Shown piece by piece: positions 43,426 through 51,592 of a stretch of 64,000 nucleotides of DNA (position 1 is the stretch's first letter; every line of letters begins with the position of its first letter). Made by a program: the position numbers and the translations under genes. The stretch comes from Fibrobacter succinogenes (GTDB lineage: Bacteria; Fibrobacterota; Fibrobacteria; Fibrobacterales; Fibrobacteraceae): assembly GCA_902800345.1 (NCBI GenBank), contig CADCDO010000002.1, positions 1 to 64,000 of the forward strand. Direction: 5' to 3'. Below the pieces are notes generated by a model. The model made no database searches and had not been told where the DNA came from. It worked only from the letters and a program-made list of their open reading frames with translations.

Positions 43426-44316
43426 TTACTTGCGGCCGCGAAGACGGGAACCCACAGCACGGAGAATATCCTTGACCTGCTTTTCGGTAAATGCCGAAGT
43501 CGAGCCCGACTTAGCAAGACCAGTCGCGTTGTGGAAATTTACAATCAGATCTACAAAATCAGAACATGCATTAATGTCCTGGTCATGCAGCTCAAAATTA
43601 AAGAAATCCTGCGTCTCGCCATTTTCGTATTCCTTCTGGTAGTTCTTAAATGCCAAAGCGCAATCTTCCTGGTCAAAGGCATAAAGGAATTTTTGTTTCA
43701 CCGGGCAAGAAATACCGCCATAAGAAAGCGTATAGTCTATAGACGATTCCGTGTGGGAGGTATAAGTCATTTCAAGGCCGGAGATACTGAGCTTGCGACA
43801 ATCCATCGTAATGGAGCTTTTGGGAACTTTAGCAATTTCGGCCAAAGTTTCCTGCATTTCCCCAAAGTTCTGGAAAATGCAATTTGTATTGATGTAGGCA
43901 ACATCGCTGTAGTAATTCGGGGATTCAAGGACAACGCCTTCAATAAGAGGATTGCCAAGTGCAGCCGAATTGTAGTAGAGAGCATTCGGATAAAGCTCAT
44001 CAACAAGAGGCTTGAAATCATAAGCGAGCTTGCCTCGTCCATCGCCCAAATCTATTTGAGCCTTTCCATCCTTGACATCCGTCAAGGAACCTTGCTGATT
44101 TACCTTTGTCCAAACAGCTTCGTTAGCCCTGTCTGTGCAAGTCGCCTTGGTTATTTCTAGACGACCATCCTCAGTATAGCTATATTCGCCCATTTGCGTT
44201 ATAATATAATCCGTCGGAAGATTCTTCGGAGCCGTCGTTGTGGAGTCATCGGATGATGAGACACAGCCCGTAAAGGCAAGGGCTGCAACCGGAAGGATGG
44301 TCAAAATTTTTTTCAT
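43426..44316 (-). CDS. lipoprotein of unknown function
   Basis: 296 residues with a clear lipobox AFTGC and a Ser/Thr linker after it. The soluble part has six or so Cys (TKATC, TNC, DCRK, SCPVK, EDC, NACSD) that could form disulfides, and no domain I recognise. A single-gene unit: a terminator follows, and a promoter-like AT-rich region (44317-44437) precedes. It probably sits in the outer membrane. Function unknown. Confidence 0.8.
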   Translation of the reverse strand: MKKILTILPVAALAFTGCVSSSDDSTTTAPKNLPTDYIITQMGEYSYTEDGRLEITKATCTDRANEAVWTKVNQQGSLTDVKDGKAQIDLGDGRGKLAYDFKPLVDELYPNALYYNSAALGNPLIEGVVLESPNYYSDVAYINTNCIFQNFGEMQETLAEIAKVPKSSITMDCRKLSISGLEMTYTSHTESSIDYTLSYGGISCPVKQKFLYAFDQEDCALAFKNYQKEYENGETQDFFNFELHDQDINACSDFVDLIVNFHNATGLAKSGSTSAFTEKQVKDILRAVGSRLRGRK

Positions 44317-44437
44317 AAAGTCCTCTTTATTAAATCTTATTCGTTAATGTACAATTTTTTTATGCTTTACACAAGTAAAAGCAGGCGTAAATTGAAATAT
44401 TATTTATTTGAGTTGTAAAAAAGAGGACAAAGTTGGT

Positions 44438-45244
44438 TTACCAGTCTCGTGCCGGGCGAACCTGTCCACGGACCGGTTTCCACGGTTTGCGTTCGCCGTT
44501 CTGTTCGTCAAAGTCCTTGAGAAGCTGCGCGGCTTCTTCAGGGCTCAACTCGCCAGGTTGAAGCGGCTGTTGCTGCTCTTCTTGGTCAGATCCATTGCTA
44601 TCGCTGGAACCGGATTCAGCTTGCTGCTGTTCTGGCTGCTGTTGCTGACCACCACCATTGCTGTCGGAACTTTGAGCGTTACTGTCACTCGACTGGCCCT
44701 GATTTCCTTGGTTCTGCTGGTCCTGATTTTGCTCGTCCTGAGAACTGGATGAACTCTGGTCGCCATTCTGGTTCTGATTCTGGTTTTGGTCCTGGTTCTG
44801 CTGATCTTTATTTTGATCCTGGTTCTTGTCCTGATTCTGATCCTGGTTATTCTGGTCTTGATTTTGATCGTTCTGATTCTGGTCGTTCTTGGGATCGTTC
44901 TTCTTGTTTTCGTTCTTTTGTTCGTCCTTCGCTTCCTTGATGCGGTCGAGGAGCATCTGCAACTTTTGATCGTTCGGATATTGCTGCAAGCCCTCGTTAC
45001 AGGTAATTTCAGCCGACGGCAAACGGTTTTCGATGTACTGGAAAGCAGCATCGCCGTAATAGGCGGTAGCAGACTTCGGAGCCGCAAAAGCAGCGGATGC
45101 GAGGAAGAACGCTATAGACGAGAGACGAAAGACGAGAGACGAGAGGGATTGCTTCGGCACGCAATGACGAGAAGTACTCATAACAGCCCTGGATCCTTCG
45201 ACTTCGCTCAGGATGACGCATTTATTTTTTCTCAGAATAGTCAT
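44438..45244 (-). CDS. BatC-like Asn/Gln-rich protein with repeat-derived N-terminus
   Basis: 268 residues. The ATG overlaps the stop of the TPR protein upstream (TGATG). The first 37 or so residues are translated repeat DNA (KCVILSEVEGSRAVM...HCVPKQSLSSLVFRLS), then a signal-peptide core AFFLASAAFA-A, a short TPR-like helix pair (AFQYIENRLPSAEITCNEGL) and a long low-complexity (D/N)Q(N) stretch (about 105-230). The C-terminus ends LLKDFDEQNGERKPWKPV, as in BatC-type proteins of aerotolerance operons. A later start at Met 21 would still leave a usable signal peptide. Confidence 0.7.
   Translation of the reverse strand: MTILRKNKCVILSEVEGSRAVMSTSRHCVPKQSLSSLVFRLSSIAFFLASAAFAAPKSATAYYGDAAFQYIENRLPSAEITCNEGLQQYPNDQKLQMLLDRIKEAKDEQKNENKKNDPKNDQNQNDQNQDQNNQDQNQDKNQDQNKDQQNQDQNQNQNQNGDQSSSSSQDEQNQDQQNQGNQGQSSDSNAQSSDSNGGGQQQQPEQQQAESGSSDSNGSDQEEQQQPLQPGELSPEEAAQLLKDFDEQNGERKPWKPVRGQVRPARDW
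44600..44935 (-). repeat. low-complexity DQNQ-coding stretch
   Basis: Irregular repeats of CTGATTCTGGTT-type words (plus strand) encode a DQNQ/NDQ/QQQ-rich segment with no fixed unit length. It is unstable-looking and probably disordered. Confidence 0.8.
45114..45219. repeat. composite dispersed repeat inside a coding start
   Basis: Order on the plus strand: TAGACGAGAGACGAAAGACG, then GGGATTGCTTCGGCACGCAA, then GGATCCTTCGACTTCGCTCA. These are the GACGAGAGA, GTCATTGCG...GAAGCAATC and GTCATCC...GGATCC modules side by side, read as the first 37 or so residues of the BatC-like protein. Confidence 0.8.
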
Positions 45245-46029
45245 CAGATCACCTCCAAGTCGTTGTCGGTGTTACTGGCATCAATCTTCGTCTTGGGCTT
45301 GCGACCCGCCTTGATTTCGATGACATCGTCGAGGCGTTGCACATGGCCGCTCAACTGTCCGGCGGTTTCATCTTCGGCAATCAAATTTTCGAGCATCGAC
45401 TTCGCCTCGGCATACTTGCCATCCTTGCTAAGCTGCATGGCTCGTGCGAGGACTTGCTTTGCATTGGCAGAAAGCGGAGGCTGTTTCTGGTCGTTGTTCT
45501 GGTTCTGATCCTTGTTCTCTTTCTGTTTGTCGAGTTCTTCCTTGAGCTTGCGCTGGATGATTTCAATATTCTTCTTTGCGTTTTCAAAATCATTGTCGAT
45601 ATCAATCGCCTTTTTCAAGTAAGCGATAGATTCTCGCCATGCGGCAATGCGCGCACTCGGCTCGTTCGCCTTCTCGCCCACGCGGAAATGCGCATCGGCC
45701 AAGTTATACGCCGCACGGGACGAAAGATGCTTATCGGGCATGCGGACGGCACTTTCGAGTTCCTTCTTGGCTTCATCGTAATTCCCTAACCTGTACTGGT
45801 CCGTTCCGATATTGTAGAACAACAATGGATTTGCCGGCTCCGATTCACGAACTTTCGTGTACGTCTCTAAAGCACCTTTGTAATCGCCTGCAGCATACAT
45901 CTTGTTGCCATCGTTGATGGGTCGTTCCAAAAGCGAAAAGACATAACACAATAGACACATTACAACCACTACTGCCGCCAACAACAATCGTGGCAAATAT
46001 CGCACCATAAAACGTAGTATTCGCTTCAT
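45244..46029 (-). CDS. TPR protein, BatC/BatE-like
   Basis: 261 residues. One N-terminal membrane helix (about 11-33), then TPR units (GNKMYAAGDYKGALETYTKV and LFYNIGTDQYRLGNYDEAKKEL) facing the periplasm, a KEN/DQN-rich linker near 165-180 and a C-terminal TPR-like end. Such proteins occur with BatC in von Willebrand/MoxR aerotolerance (bat) loci. BatA, BatB and MoxR are not adjacent here; the gene ahead is a glycosyltransferase, separated by repeat DNA. Confidence 0.75.
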   Translation of the reverse strand: MKRILRFMVRYLPRLLLAAVVVVMCLLCYVFSLLERPINDGNKMYAAGDYKGALETYTKVRESEPANPLLFYNIGTDQYRLGNYDEAKKELESAVRMPDKHLSSRAAYNLADAHFRVGEKANEPSARIAAWRESIAYLKKAIDIDNDFENAKKNIEIIQRKLKEELDKQKENKDQNQNNDQKQPPLSANAKQVLARAMQLSKDGKYAEAKSMLENLIAEDETAGQLSGHVQRLDDVIEIKAGRKPKTKIDASNTDNDLEVI

Positions 46030-46040
46030 TTCACGCCTTC

Positions 46041-46105
46041 ATATAATAGTCATTAGTCAATAATTGTTAGTCAATGGTCGTTTGACCATTGATCAATAGC
46101 ATTCC
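46041..46105. repeat. TTAGTCA words with a perfect hairpin
   Basis: AATAGTCATTAGTCAATAAT is followed by a perfect stem TCAATGGTC-GTTT-GACCATTGA at 46071-46092. It is in the 149 bp gap between the TPR protein start and the glycosyltransferase stop. Confidence 0.65.
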
Positions 46106-46178
46106 GCTGTCTATTTTCTACGGCTAGAATATACAAAAAGAACAGGTGAAAAAGCAAAGTATTGGGCGAAGAAGGCCC

Positions 46179-47918
46179 CTACATCACCATAATGTACAAG
46201 ATGGCGCTACTCACAACAAACGCAAGAACGATGACGTAACCGCCGACTTTCCATATCGTCGAGGATTCCTTTAAGGTAACGCCGTTCGCGACAAAAGGAA
46301 CAATACTCAAAAGTACAGGCAAGATATACCGGAAGTCATTGCTGCATGCGAACGGGTACTTGAGACGCAACGTCGCCAACGATCCGAAAAACGCGATTCC
46401 CTGCAAGAACAAAATCCAATGGACAAAGTCGAGGCGCTTTTTCCAGAATCCTCGAATGCCATACACAACAAGTCCTAGCAACAAGACACTCATTATCGTA
46501 GCGCATAGCCGTCCTTCCGCAGTCGGCAACATGTCCCATTCACCAAAAAGCGATGTCTTTAGAGCAAAATTCCAGAAGAAGTTCCGACCCATCATGCTGT
46601 TCCAGCAGCTAGTCCACGGATATTCCAGGAAACTACGCAAGTCGAAATACAGATAATTGAACGCCTCGTTTTGAACTTTCATTGATGAATTCAGGTAATC
46701 CGCATTGCCGACCAAATCAGAGCCCAGCAATTTTTGCAAAACAAACGCCGCAATAAGTACAATAAACAACGACCATGAGACTACTTCAGACCTAGTAGGC
46801 TTCCTGAGTTCCCCTTTGGCGAAGAATCCGCCCACCATGAGCACAAACAACATTCCTAGCGTAACGACACCCGTTGTTTTAGTCCATAGCGCCAAAGCGG
46901 TCGCCACAACCGCCACAATCAAATATTTTCCGCGGCCGTCCTTGAAGTAGCTGATTCCTGCCCACAGACAAAGGACATGAAGCAAGTAGAAGAGTTGATC
47001 GTTTCCGATGCGGGGAGCAACCATTATCATCAAGGGCCAGAAAATCCAAAGGACCGATGCAAGAACCAGATTCCGCCCTTCCAGAATTTTCCGCAGGAAC
47101 AGCAATCCAAAAAATGTCGTGAGCACAGAAAGCAACAAGCTGAACGTCTGCAATCCCGTAGTTCCCGGCATGCCTAAAAATTCGCTTAACAGATAAGACG
47201 GTACCGCCGAAACATAATACACAGGAGGATGATAGCACGACCAGCATTCCTGATTACCGGGAACGGAATGATTTTCTATAACATATTGAATATAGGATAT
47301 ATGACCTTCTACATCCATCGAAAACTTCTTGTATGGAGTCGCCATAAAGAAAAAGCATCTGAAAACGATACCTACGAAAAGCAGCACTATCAAGGTTTTT
47401 CCAAGACGCAGCCGCCGGGCAAGCAAGGCAAAAAACATCGCAAACGAAATAAATATTAAACCGTTTATCAACCACCCTATTTTAGACGTCATTTTGATAA
47501 AAAGAGCCATTCCTCCCGGCCCACCCTTATTTTTTAGCGTCAACGAATAATGCGTCGTGCCGCCATGTTTATAGGGAGCAAGAAAGTCATCTGCAAGGAC
47601 AAAGCCTTTCGAAAAGCTGCAACGGTTCTGGATATCGGAAAGGCTCGCCTCCACACCATCAATGGCAATAGCTTCGGCGCAATCATCCGGGACGATCCAC
47701 ATGTCGTATGCGAAATCAAAATGGCTCGCGATATCGAATTCCATATTGAAGGGTTTGTTTATTTCGATATTCTTGACAAACGGAAACGAAGCGGTCTCCG
47801 CTTTCCCGTCCTGTACAAATTTCACGTTTTCAATTGAAATTTTGCTCGCAATTCCTAAAGCAAGGAATACAAAGAAACAAAGAGCAGTAATAAACTCTGG
47901 AGTCTTGATAAATTTCAT
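46179..47918 (-). CDS. GT-C (GT39/ArnT-like) glycosyltransferase
   Basis: 579 residues. After the first membrane helix an outer beta domain of about 130 residues has a Cys pair (PDDC...RCSF), then at least ten helices. The first large loop has the acidic KFSMDVEGHISYIQY motif, and ECWSCYHPPVYYV matches the second conserved loop of GT-C enzymes. It should transfer a sugar from a polyprenyl-linked donor on the outer face of the membrane. The paralogue is at 51593-53326, with the same DDC...C and ECW(S/T)CYHPPVY motifs. It follows the lipoprotein gene by 19 bp. Confidence 0.82.
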   Translation of the reverse strand: MKFIKTPEFITALCFFVFLALGIASKISIENVKFVQDGKAETASFPFVKNIEINKPFNMEFDIASHFDFAYDMWIVPDDCAEAIAIDGVEASLSDIQNRCSFSKGFVLADDFLAPYKHGGTTHYSLTLKNKGGPGGMALFIKMTSKIGWLINGLIFISFAMFFALLARRLRLGKTLIVLLFVGIVFRCFFFMATPYKKFSMDVEGHISYIQYVIENHSVPGNQECWSCYHPPVYYVSAVPSYLLSEFLGMPGTTGLQTFSLLLSVLTTFFGLLFLRKILEGRNLVLASVLWIFWPLMIMVAPRIGNDQLFYLLHVLCLWAGISYFKDGRGKYLIVAVVATALALWTKTTGVVTLGMLFVLMVGGFFAKGELRKPTRSEVVSWSLFIVLIAAFVLQKLLGSDLVGNADYLNSSMKVQNEAFNYLYFDLRSFLEYPWTSCWNSMMGRNFFWNFALKTSLFGEWDMLPTAEGRLCATIMSVLLLGLVVYGIRGFWKKRLDFVHWILFLQGIAFFGSLATLRLKYPFACSNDFRYILPVLLSIVPFVANGVTLKESSTIWKVGGYVIVLAFVVSSAILYIMVM

Positions 47919-47937
47919 AAGATGATATCTGTTTAGA

Positions 47938-48834
47938 TTATTCGGCGCAAACCGTGTTGTTCGTCATTGTGTCTTCAGTTGTTTCTTGGATAACAATAAT
48001 ACAACTCGGATCTATGAGAGGCTCAGATGCACATTTTTGTTTGTACAAATCAGCTTCGTCTATCAGCAATTTCGAAGCCACAGTATTTTCAGGCATCGGC
48101 ATAGCACATGCTATTTGCAAAGCGCCGCCAGCACTTCCGCAGCCGTTCCCCTTTCTGTAATTTCGGAATACGCCCGATTGAATTTCGCATATCCGACGAA
48201 AATCAATGCTGTCCAAAACACATTCTGTCATGTTGTCGTCTTTCCAATAATGCTTGTTGGCTATCCGCAAGAGGACGTTTTTGTCTTCAAGCACAATCGA
48301 CGTTTCCGAAAAGCTCCCGCGTTTTCCACTTAAAAGCAACTGCACGCCTTTTTCATCTTCATGCAATTGCACAGAGCACTGCGACGGGCCTTCATAATAA
48401 GTTTGTCCTAAAGTTTTGAAACTGTAGGCCGTACTAGATGCAGATGTTATCGCCGAATTAATCGAATCGGGATTTTGAGAAAAACCTGCATTTTCGTTCA
48501 AACTTGAAAGGATGCTGTCGATAACGGCTAGTTCAGCTTCTGTCAATTGCCTTGGGGTAAAAGCCGCCGCACTCGATGTTGTCGGAGCCTGCGACGTACT
48601 TGATGTTGCAACAACCGTTGATGCACTGGAAACTGGATTGGCCGCAGATAAATTCACGTTATCTATCACAGGACCTTTCGTAGAATCTTTCAACTGGATT
48701 CCCGTCGAGTTCTCACTCTCAGCAATGTCGTTAGATTCTGTCGTAACGCCAGAAATATCGATAGGATTAGATTCCGTACATGCGGTAAACAAGATCAAGC
48801 CGACTCCAAGCGCCGGCAAAAAATTTCTAAACAT
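47938..48834 (-). CDS. lipoprotein coupled to a TIGR02147-type regulator
   Basis: 298 residues, with lipobox LFTAC and a Ser/Thr/Ala-rich stretch (about 20-100) then a domain with several Cys (PSQC, TECV, RICEI, NGCGS). It overlaps the end of the regulator gene by 8 bp, so the two must be translated together. I do not recognise a domain. In Fibrobacter such lipoproteins may be the surface partners of TIGR02147 regulators, but that is inference from gene order. Confidence 0.75.
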   Translation of the reverse strand: MFRNFLPALGVGLILFTACTESNPIDISGVTTESNDIAESENSTGIQLKDSTKGPVIDNVNLSAANPVSSASTVVATSSTSQAPTTSSAAAFTPRQLTEAELAVIDSILSSLNENAGFSQNPDSINSAITSASSTAYSFKTLGQTYYEGPSQCSVQLHEDEKGVQLLLSGKRGSFSETSIVLEDKNVLLRIANKHYWKDDNMTECVLDSIDFRRICEIQSGVFRNYRKGNGCGSAGGALQIACAMPMPENTVASKLLIDEADLYKQKCASEPLIDPSCIIVIQETTEDTMTNNTVCAE

Positions 48835-49657
48835 GTTTTGCCTCCTTACGCTTTGTCAAAGGAAACAACTGCAAATTCAGCCGATACACCTGTTCGCCCT
48901 TTTGGTCTTCACGTGCAATGGAGATTACCTTTCGTCTAAAATTTTCAATTTCCTGCGAGACCCGGCGAAACGTTTCCTGCGAAATTCCCATGGTAACGCC
49001 TGCAAAATTACGTTCTTCTACGGGAATATTCTCGACGGCAACAGCGGCAAGTTCCGCCATCTGCTTGTGCATGGACCGCATGGTCGGTCGAACGCAGCCC
49101 GCAACTCCCGTCACCACCTTTTCAGTCTGTTCGTAATGATATTCACCGTTTTTCTTGAGCAGTCCAGCCTGCACCAAAAAATCTAGCGACTGGCGTATTT
49201 CCGTCGCGCTGACTTCGGGATAGCACAGTTTCGAAAGTTCCATCGGCTTCACACCGGGATTCATGGGAGCCAGTTCACGCAGAACGGGATTATACCACTT
49301 GCCAAAATAGGTGTACGCATCGCCGGCCAAGGTACGTACTTTATTTTCTTTCGCGAGTTCCTGCATCCTCGCAAAGGAAGCTTTCTTCTTTTTTTCGTCA
49401 CAAGAATCCGCAAACGAAACCATTTCGCGGAAATATTCCTTGGCGCTTCCTTCTAGTTCCATCGCTACAGCAACTTGTTCGGCGCCTATTTTTGAAAGTC
49501 GGCTTTTGCCATCGCACACAAGCTTCATGTAGTTTGACGACGAGAATCCCGCAATTCGTGAAAACTCTCTCCACGAAAATGCAGATGTACGCTTGCGTTC
49601 GTCATAAAACGCATGCATATAGATCCTATAATCAACAAATTCAAATACCGGTTTCAT
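48827..49657 (-). CDS. TIGR02147 family protein (probable DNA-binding regulator)
   Basis: 276 residues with the family opening VFEFVDYRIYMHAFYDERK and the core SWREFSRIAGFSSSNYMKLV and GKSRLSKIGAEQVAVAM, which reads as a helix-turn-helix. C-terminally it has a helical domain (TGISQETFRRVSQEIENFRR). TIGR02147 is a paralogous family first described in F. succinogenes S85, function unproven; the layout suggests transcription control. The overlapping downstream lipoprotein gene is the likely partner. The upstream 190 bp contain candidate operators. Confidence 0.85.
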   Translation of the reverse strand: MKPVFEFVDYRIYMHAFYDERKRTSAFSWREFSRIAGFSSSNYMKLVCDGKSRLSKIGAEQVAVAMELEGSAKEYFREMVSFADSCDEKKKKASFARMQELAKENKVRTLAGDAYTYFGKWYNPVLRELAPMNPGVKPMELSKLCYPEVSATEIRQSLDFLVQAGLLKKNGEYHYEQTEKVVTGVAGCVRPTMRSMHKQMAELAAVAVENIPVEERNFAGVTMGISQETFRRVSQEIENFRRKVISIAREDQKGEQVYRLNLQLFPLTKRKEAKHV

Positions 49658-49684
49658 AGTTTTACCGGCATAATATAGAAATTG

Positions 49685-49696
49685 TATAACACAAAA
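49685..49696. promoter_or_regulatory. TATAACACAAAA direct repeat, copy 1
   Basis: TATAACACAAAA occurs 28 bp upstream of the regulator start and again exactly 70 bp further upstream at 49755-49766. It may be a binding site of the TIGR02147 protein. Confidence 0.4.
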
Positions 49697-49754
49697 GTTG
49701 AGCTTTTGGCATAAAAACGAATTATTTTACATTTTTAAGAAATATTTTTCCATA

Positions 49755-49766
49755 TATAACACAAAA
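49755..49766. promoter_or_regulatory. TATAACACAAAA direct repeat, copy 2
   Basis: Second copy of the 12-mer, 70 bp from the first (about seven helical turns), in the same orientation. Confidence 0.4.
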
Positions 49767-49800
49767 ACGTTTCCTAAAGGAGACGGCCCTCTACTGTTTC

Positions 49801-49818
49801 TTGTTATAGATATAACAA
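49801..49818. promoter_or_regulatory. perfect palindrome upstream of the regulator
   Basis: TTGTTATA-GA-TATAACAA is a perfect inverted repeat sharing the TATAACA half with the two direct repeats nearby. It is a candidate operator, 144 bp upstream of the regulator gene. Confidence 0.45.
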
Positions 49819-49848
49819 TACCTTTCAGGCCCTTCTGCCATATCAGAT

Positions 49849-51591
49849 TTATCGCAATTTGACATATCCGTTCAGCCAATCGGTATGGTCACAATTGTTG
49901 GAGCCATTCGGATCCGTTTCGAGCTCAAGTCTCGAGCCCCCCTGTAAAGGAATCCGTGCAAATTCAACACCACTAGAGCCTCGCATCAGACTACTCCGCC
50001 ATACCTGATTTCCGTCGATACTTATAATAAATACCGCGCTACCTTCGTTATAACATTCCGCATCGATTCCGGCGCCCACGAACAACGAATCCGCATTTTC
50101 GGGAAGTTCCATGACAAAGTAAGATGCCGCATGAGAACCTATACCGTACTTGTATATTCTATTGCCGGAAATCAATTCATGGTCATCGACGGAATAGTTT
50201 ATTTTCGGAAACTTGTAACTTTGCTCCGACCTAACCCAATTCAGGTCTGTCAAGAGAACAATGTTGTCGCCTTCAGGGATGAGAACAGGGCGGCTACGAT
50301 AAGCAAGGACACTGCCTTCAATCAAAAGTATCACAGCCAGCAAAGCATAAGGTATCCACGAAGGAACAGAGATGGAGCCCACATTGTCCACAATTTTGCC
50401 CGTAACCTTCGGCATCGCAACGACAAAAAACGAAACGACAAGAGCAAAGCATCCCATCACGGAAACAATAGTCCATACATCCTGCCCTTTGAACGAATTA
50501 ATCATGTTCACGTTCAACGCCGATACAAGCGTAATGAGCAAGCACGGAATACCGCCACGTCTCATGTCCCACATAAACCAGCAAAGCGCCATAGGAACCG
50601 CATACGTCAAATACCGTTCGTGCATTCCCGGCAAGAGAACGAAAAACGCAAGGCCGTTCAATGTACAAAGAGCAAACGCGGTCCGTACGTTCTTGCAAAG
50701 AATGGATTTGATCAAAGTAAATACAGAAATGATGACAAAGAGAATCTTCCCCAAAACGATGGGTTTCAGCAATGCACCAAGTCCATCTGCGCTAGCCCCA
50801 AAAACAGGAACGTTATCAGGAGCAACATTCCCTGCCAAAATCATCCACAAGTTAGCCGCATTGTAAGTGGCATAGGCATACTGGCTCATCGTTTGGACAT
50901 ACGCTCTTGAAAGCATCGGAAGCAAGTTCCCGCCAACGATAAAAGGCAAAAGCACAAGGGCCGAGCCTACAACAGCAAGCGGGAGCCCTTTCCACGAAGT
51001 TCTCCAGTTTCGAATAAAGAGTCCGCCAAAGATCGGCAAGAACGCAATCATCTGGAACTTCGACAAGAGCGCAAGCATATACAACATAGACGCAAGGAAT
51101 ATGTAGCGCGGGCGACTGATGCAGTAAATTGCAAGTGCAGCAATCACGACCGGGAACAAATCCACTTGTCCCCAAATCGGACCATCCAGCAACAATGCAG
51201 GATTCAACGCAACAAAAGCAAACAGCAAGTGCTTTTTCCATTGCGGATAATTGAACTTTTCAGCAATACGGGCAAACCAATCTACAAGGAACAAGTGCGA
51301 AAAGAAAATCGGCCATAGACAGATAAACTTCAAGAAGAACGTCTTGCCAACCGCAATTCCAAACAGCGAATGGATTTGCGCCACGACCCAGAGCCAAATG
51401 ACATAAAGAGGCGGATAGTTTCCGTCAAAACCACCAAAACCCTTGTTCATCAGTTGCTGGACCCAGCCCGACCAATAGCCCTGATCGCCATCATATGCAG
51501 AGCCTGCGGTACAAACAACATTCGCAAGCAGGCAGATAATGCCCCAAAAAATAAACAGTTTCAGGTTATTTCGATATTTATACATGAACAT
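49849..51591 (-). CDS. GT-C glycosyltransferase with C-terminal NPCBM-like domain
   Basis: 580 residues. The membrane part (about 1-430) has the acidic loop motif YDGDQGYWSGWVQQL and FDGNYPPLYVIWL, typical of GT-C sugar transferases. After the last helix a domain of about 150 residues (VLLTDLNWV...GYVKLR) resembles an NPCBM module: GIGSHAASYFVMELPENADSLFVGAGID and a WRSSLMRGS strand. NPCBM is known mainly from glycoside hydrolases, so its fusion to a GT is unusual. It starts 1 bp after the next upstream gene ends, so it is in a four-gene operon with 51593, 53326 and 55004. Confidence 0.8.
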   Translation of the reverse strand: MFMYKYRNNLKLFIFWGIICLLANVVCTAGSAYDGDQGYWSGWVQQLMNKGFGGFDGNYPPLYVIWLWVVAQIHSLFGIAVGKTFFLKFICLWPIFFSHLFLVDWFARIAEKFNYPQWKKHLLFAFVALNPALLLDGPIWGQVDLFPVVIAALAIYCISRPRYIFLASMLYMLALLSKFQMIAFLPIFGGLFIRNWRTSWKGLPLAVVGSALVLLPFIVGGNLLPMLSRAYVQTMSQYAYATYNAANLWMILAGNVAPDNVPVFGASADGLGALLKPIVLGKILFVIISVFTLIKSILCKNVRTAFALCTLNGLAFFVLLPGMHERYLTYAVPMALCWFMWDMRRGGIPCLLITLVSALNVNMINSFKGQDVWTIVSVMGCFALVVSFFVVAMPKVTGKIVDNVGSISVPSWIPYALLAVILLIEGSVLAYRSRPVLIPEGDNIVLLTDLNWVRSEQSYKFPKINYSVDDHELISGNRIYKYGIGSHAASYFVMELPENADSLFVGAGIDAECYNEGSAVFIISIDGNQVWRSSLMRGSSGVEFARIPLQGGSRLELETDPNGSNNCDHTDWLNGYVKLR

Positions 51592-51592
51592 G

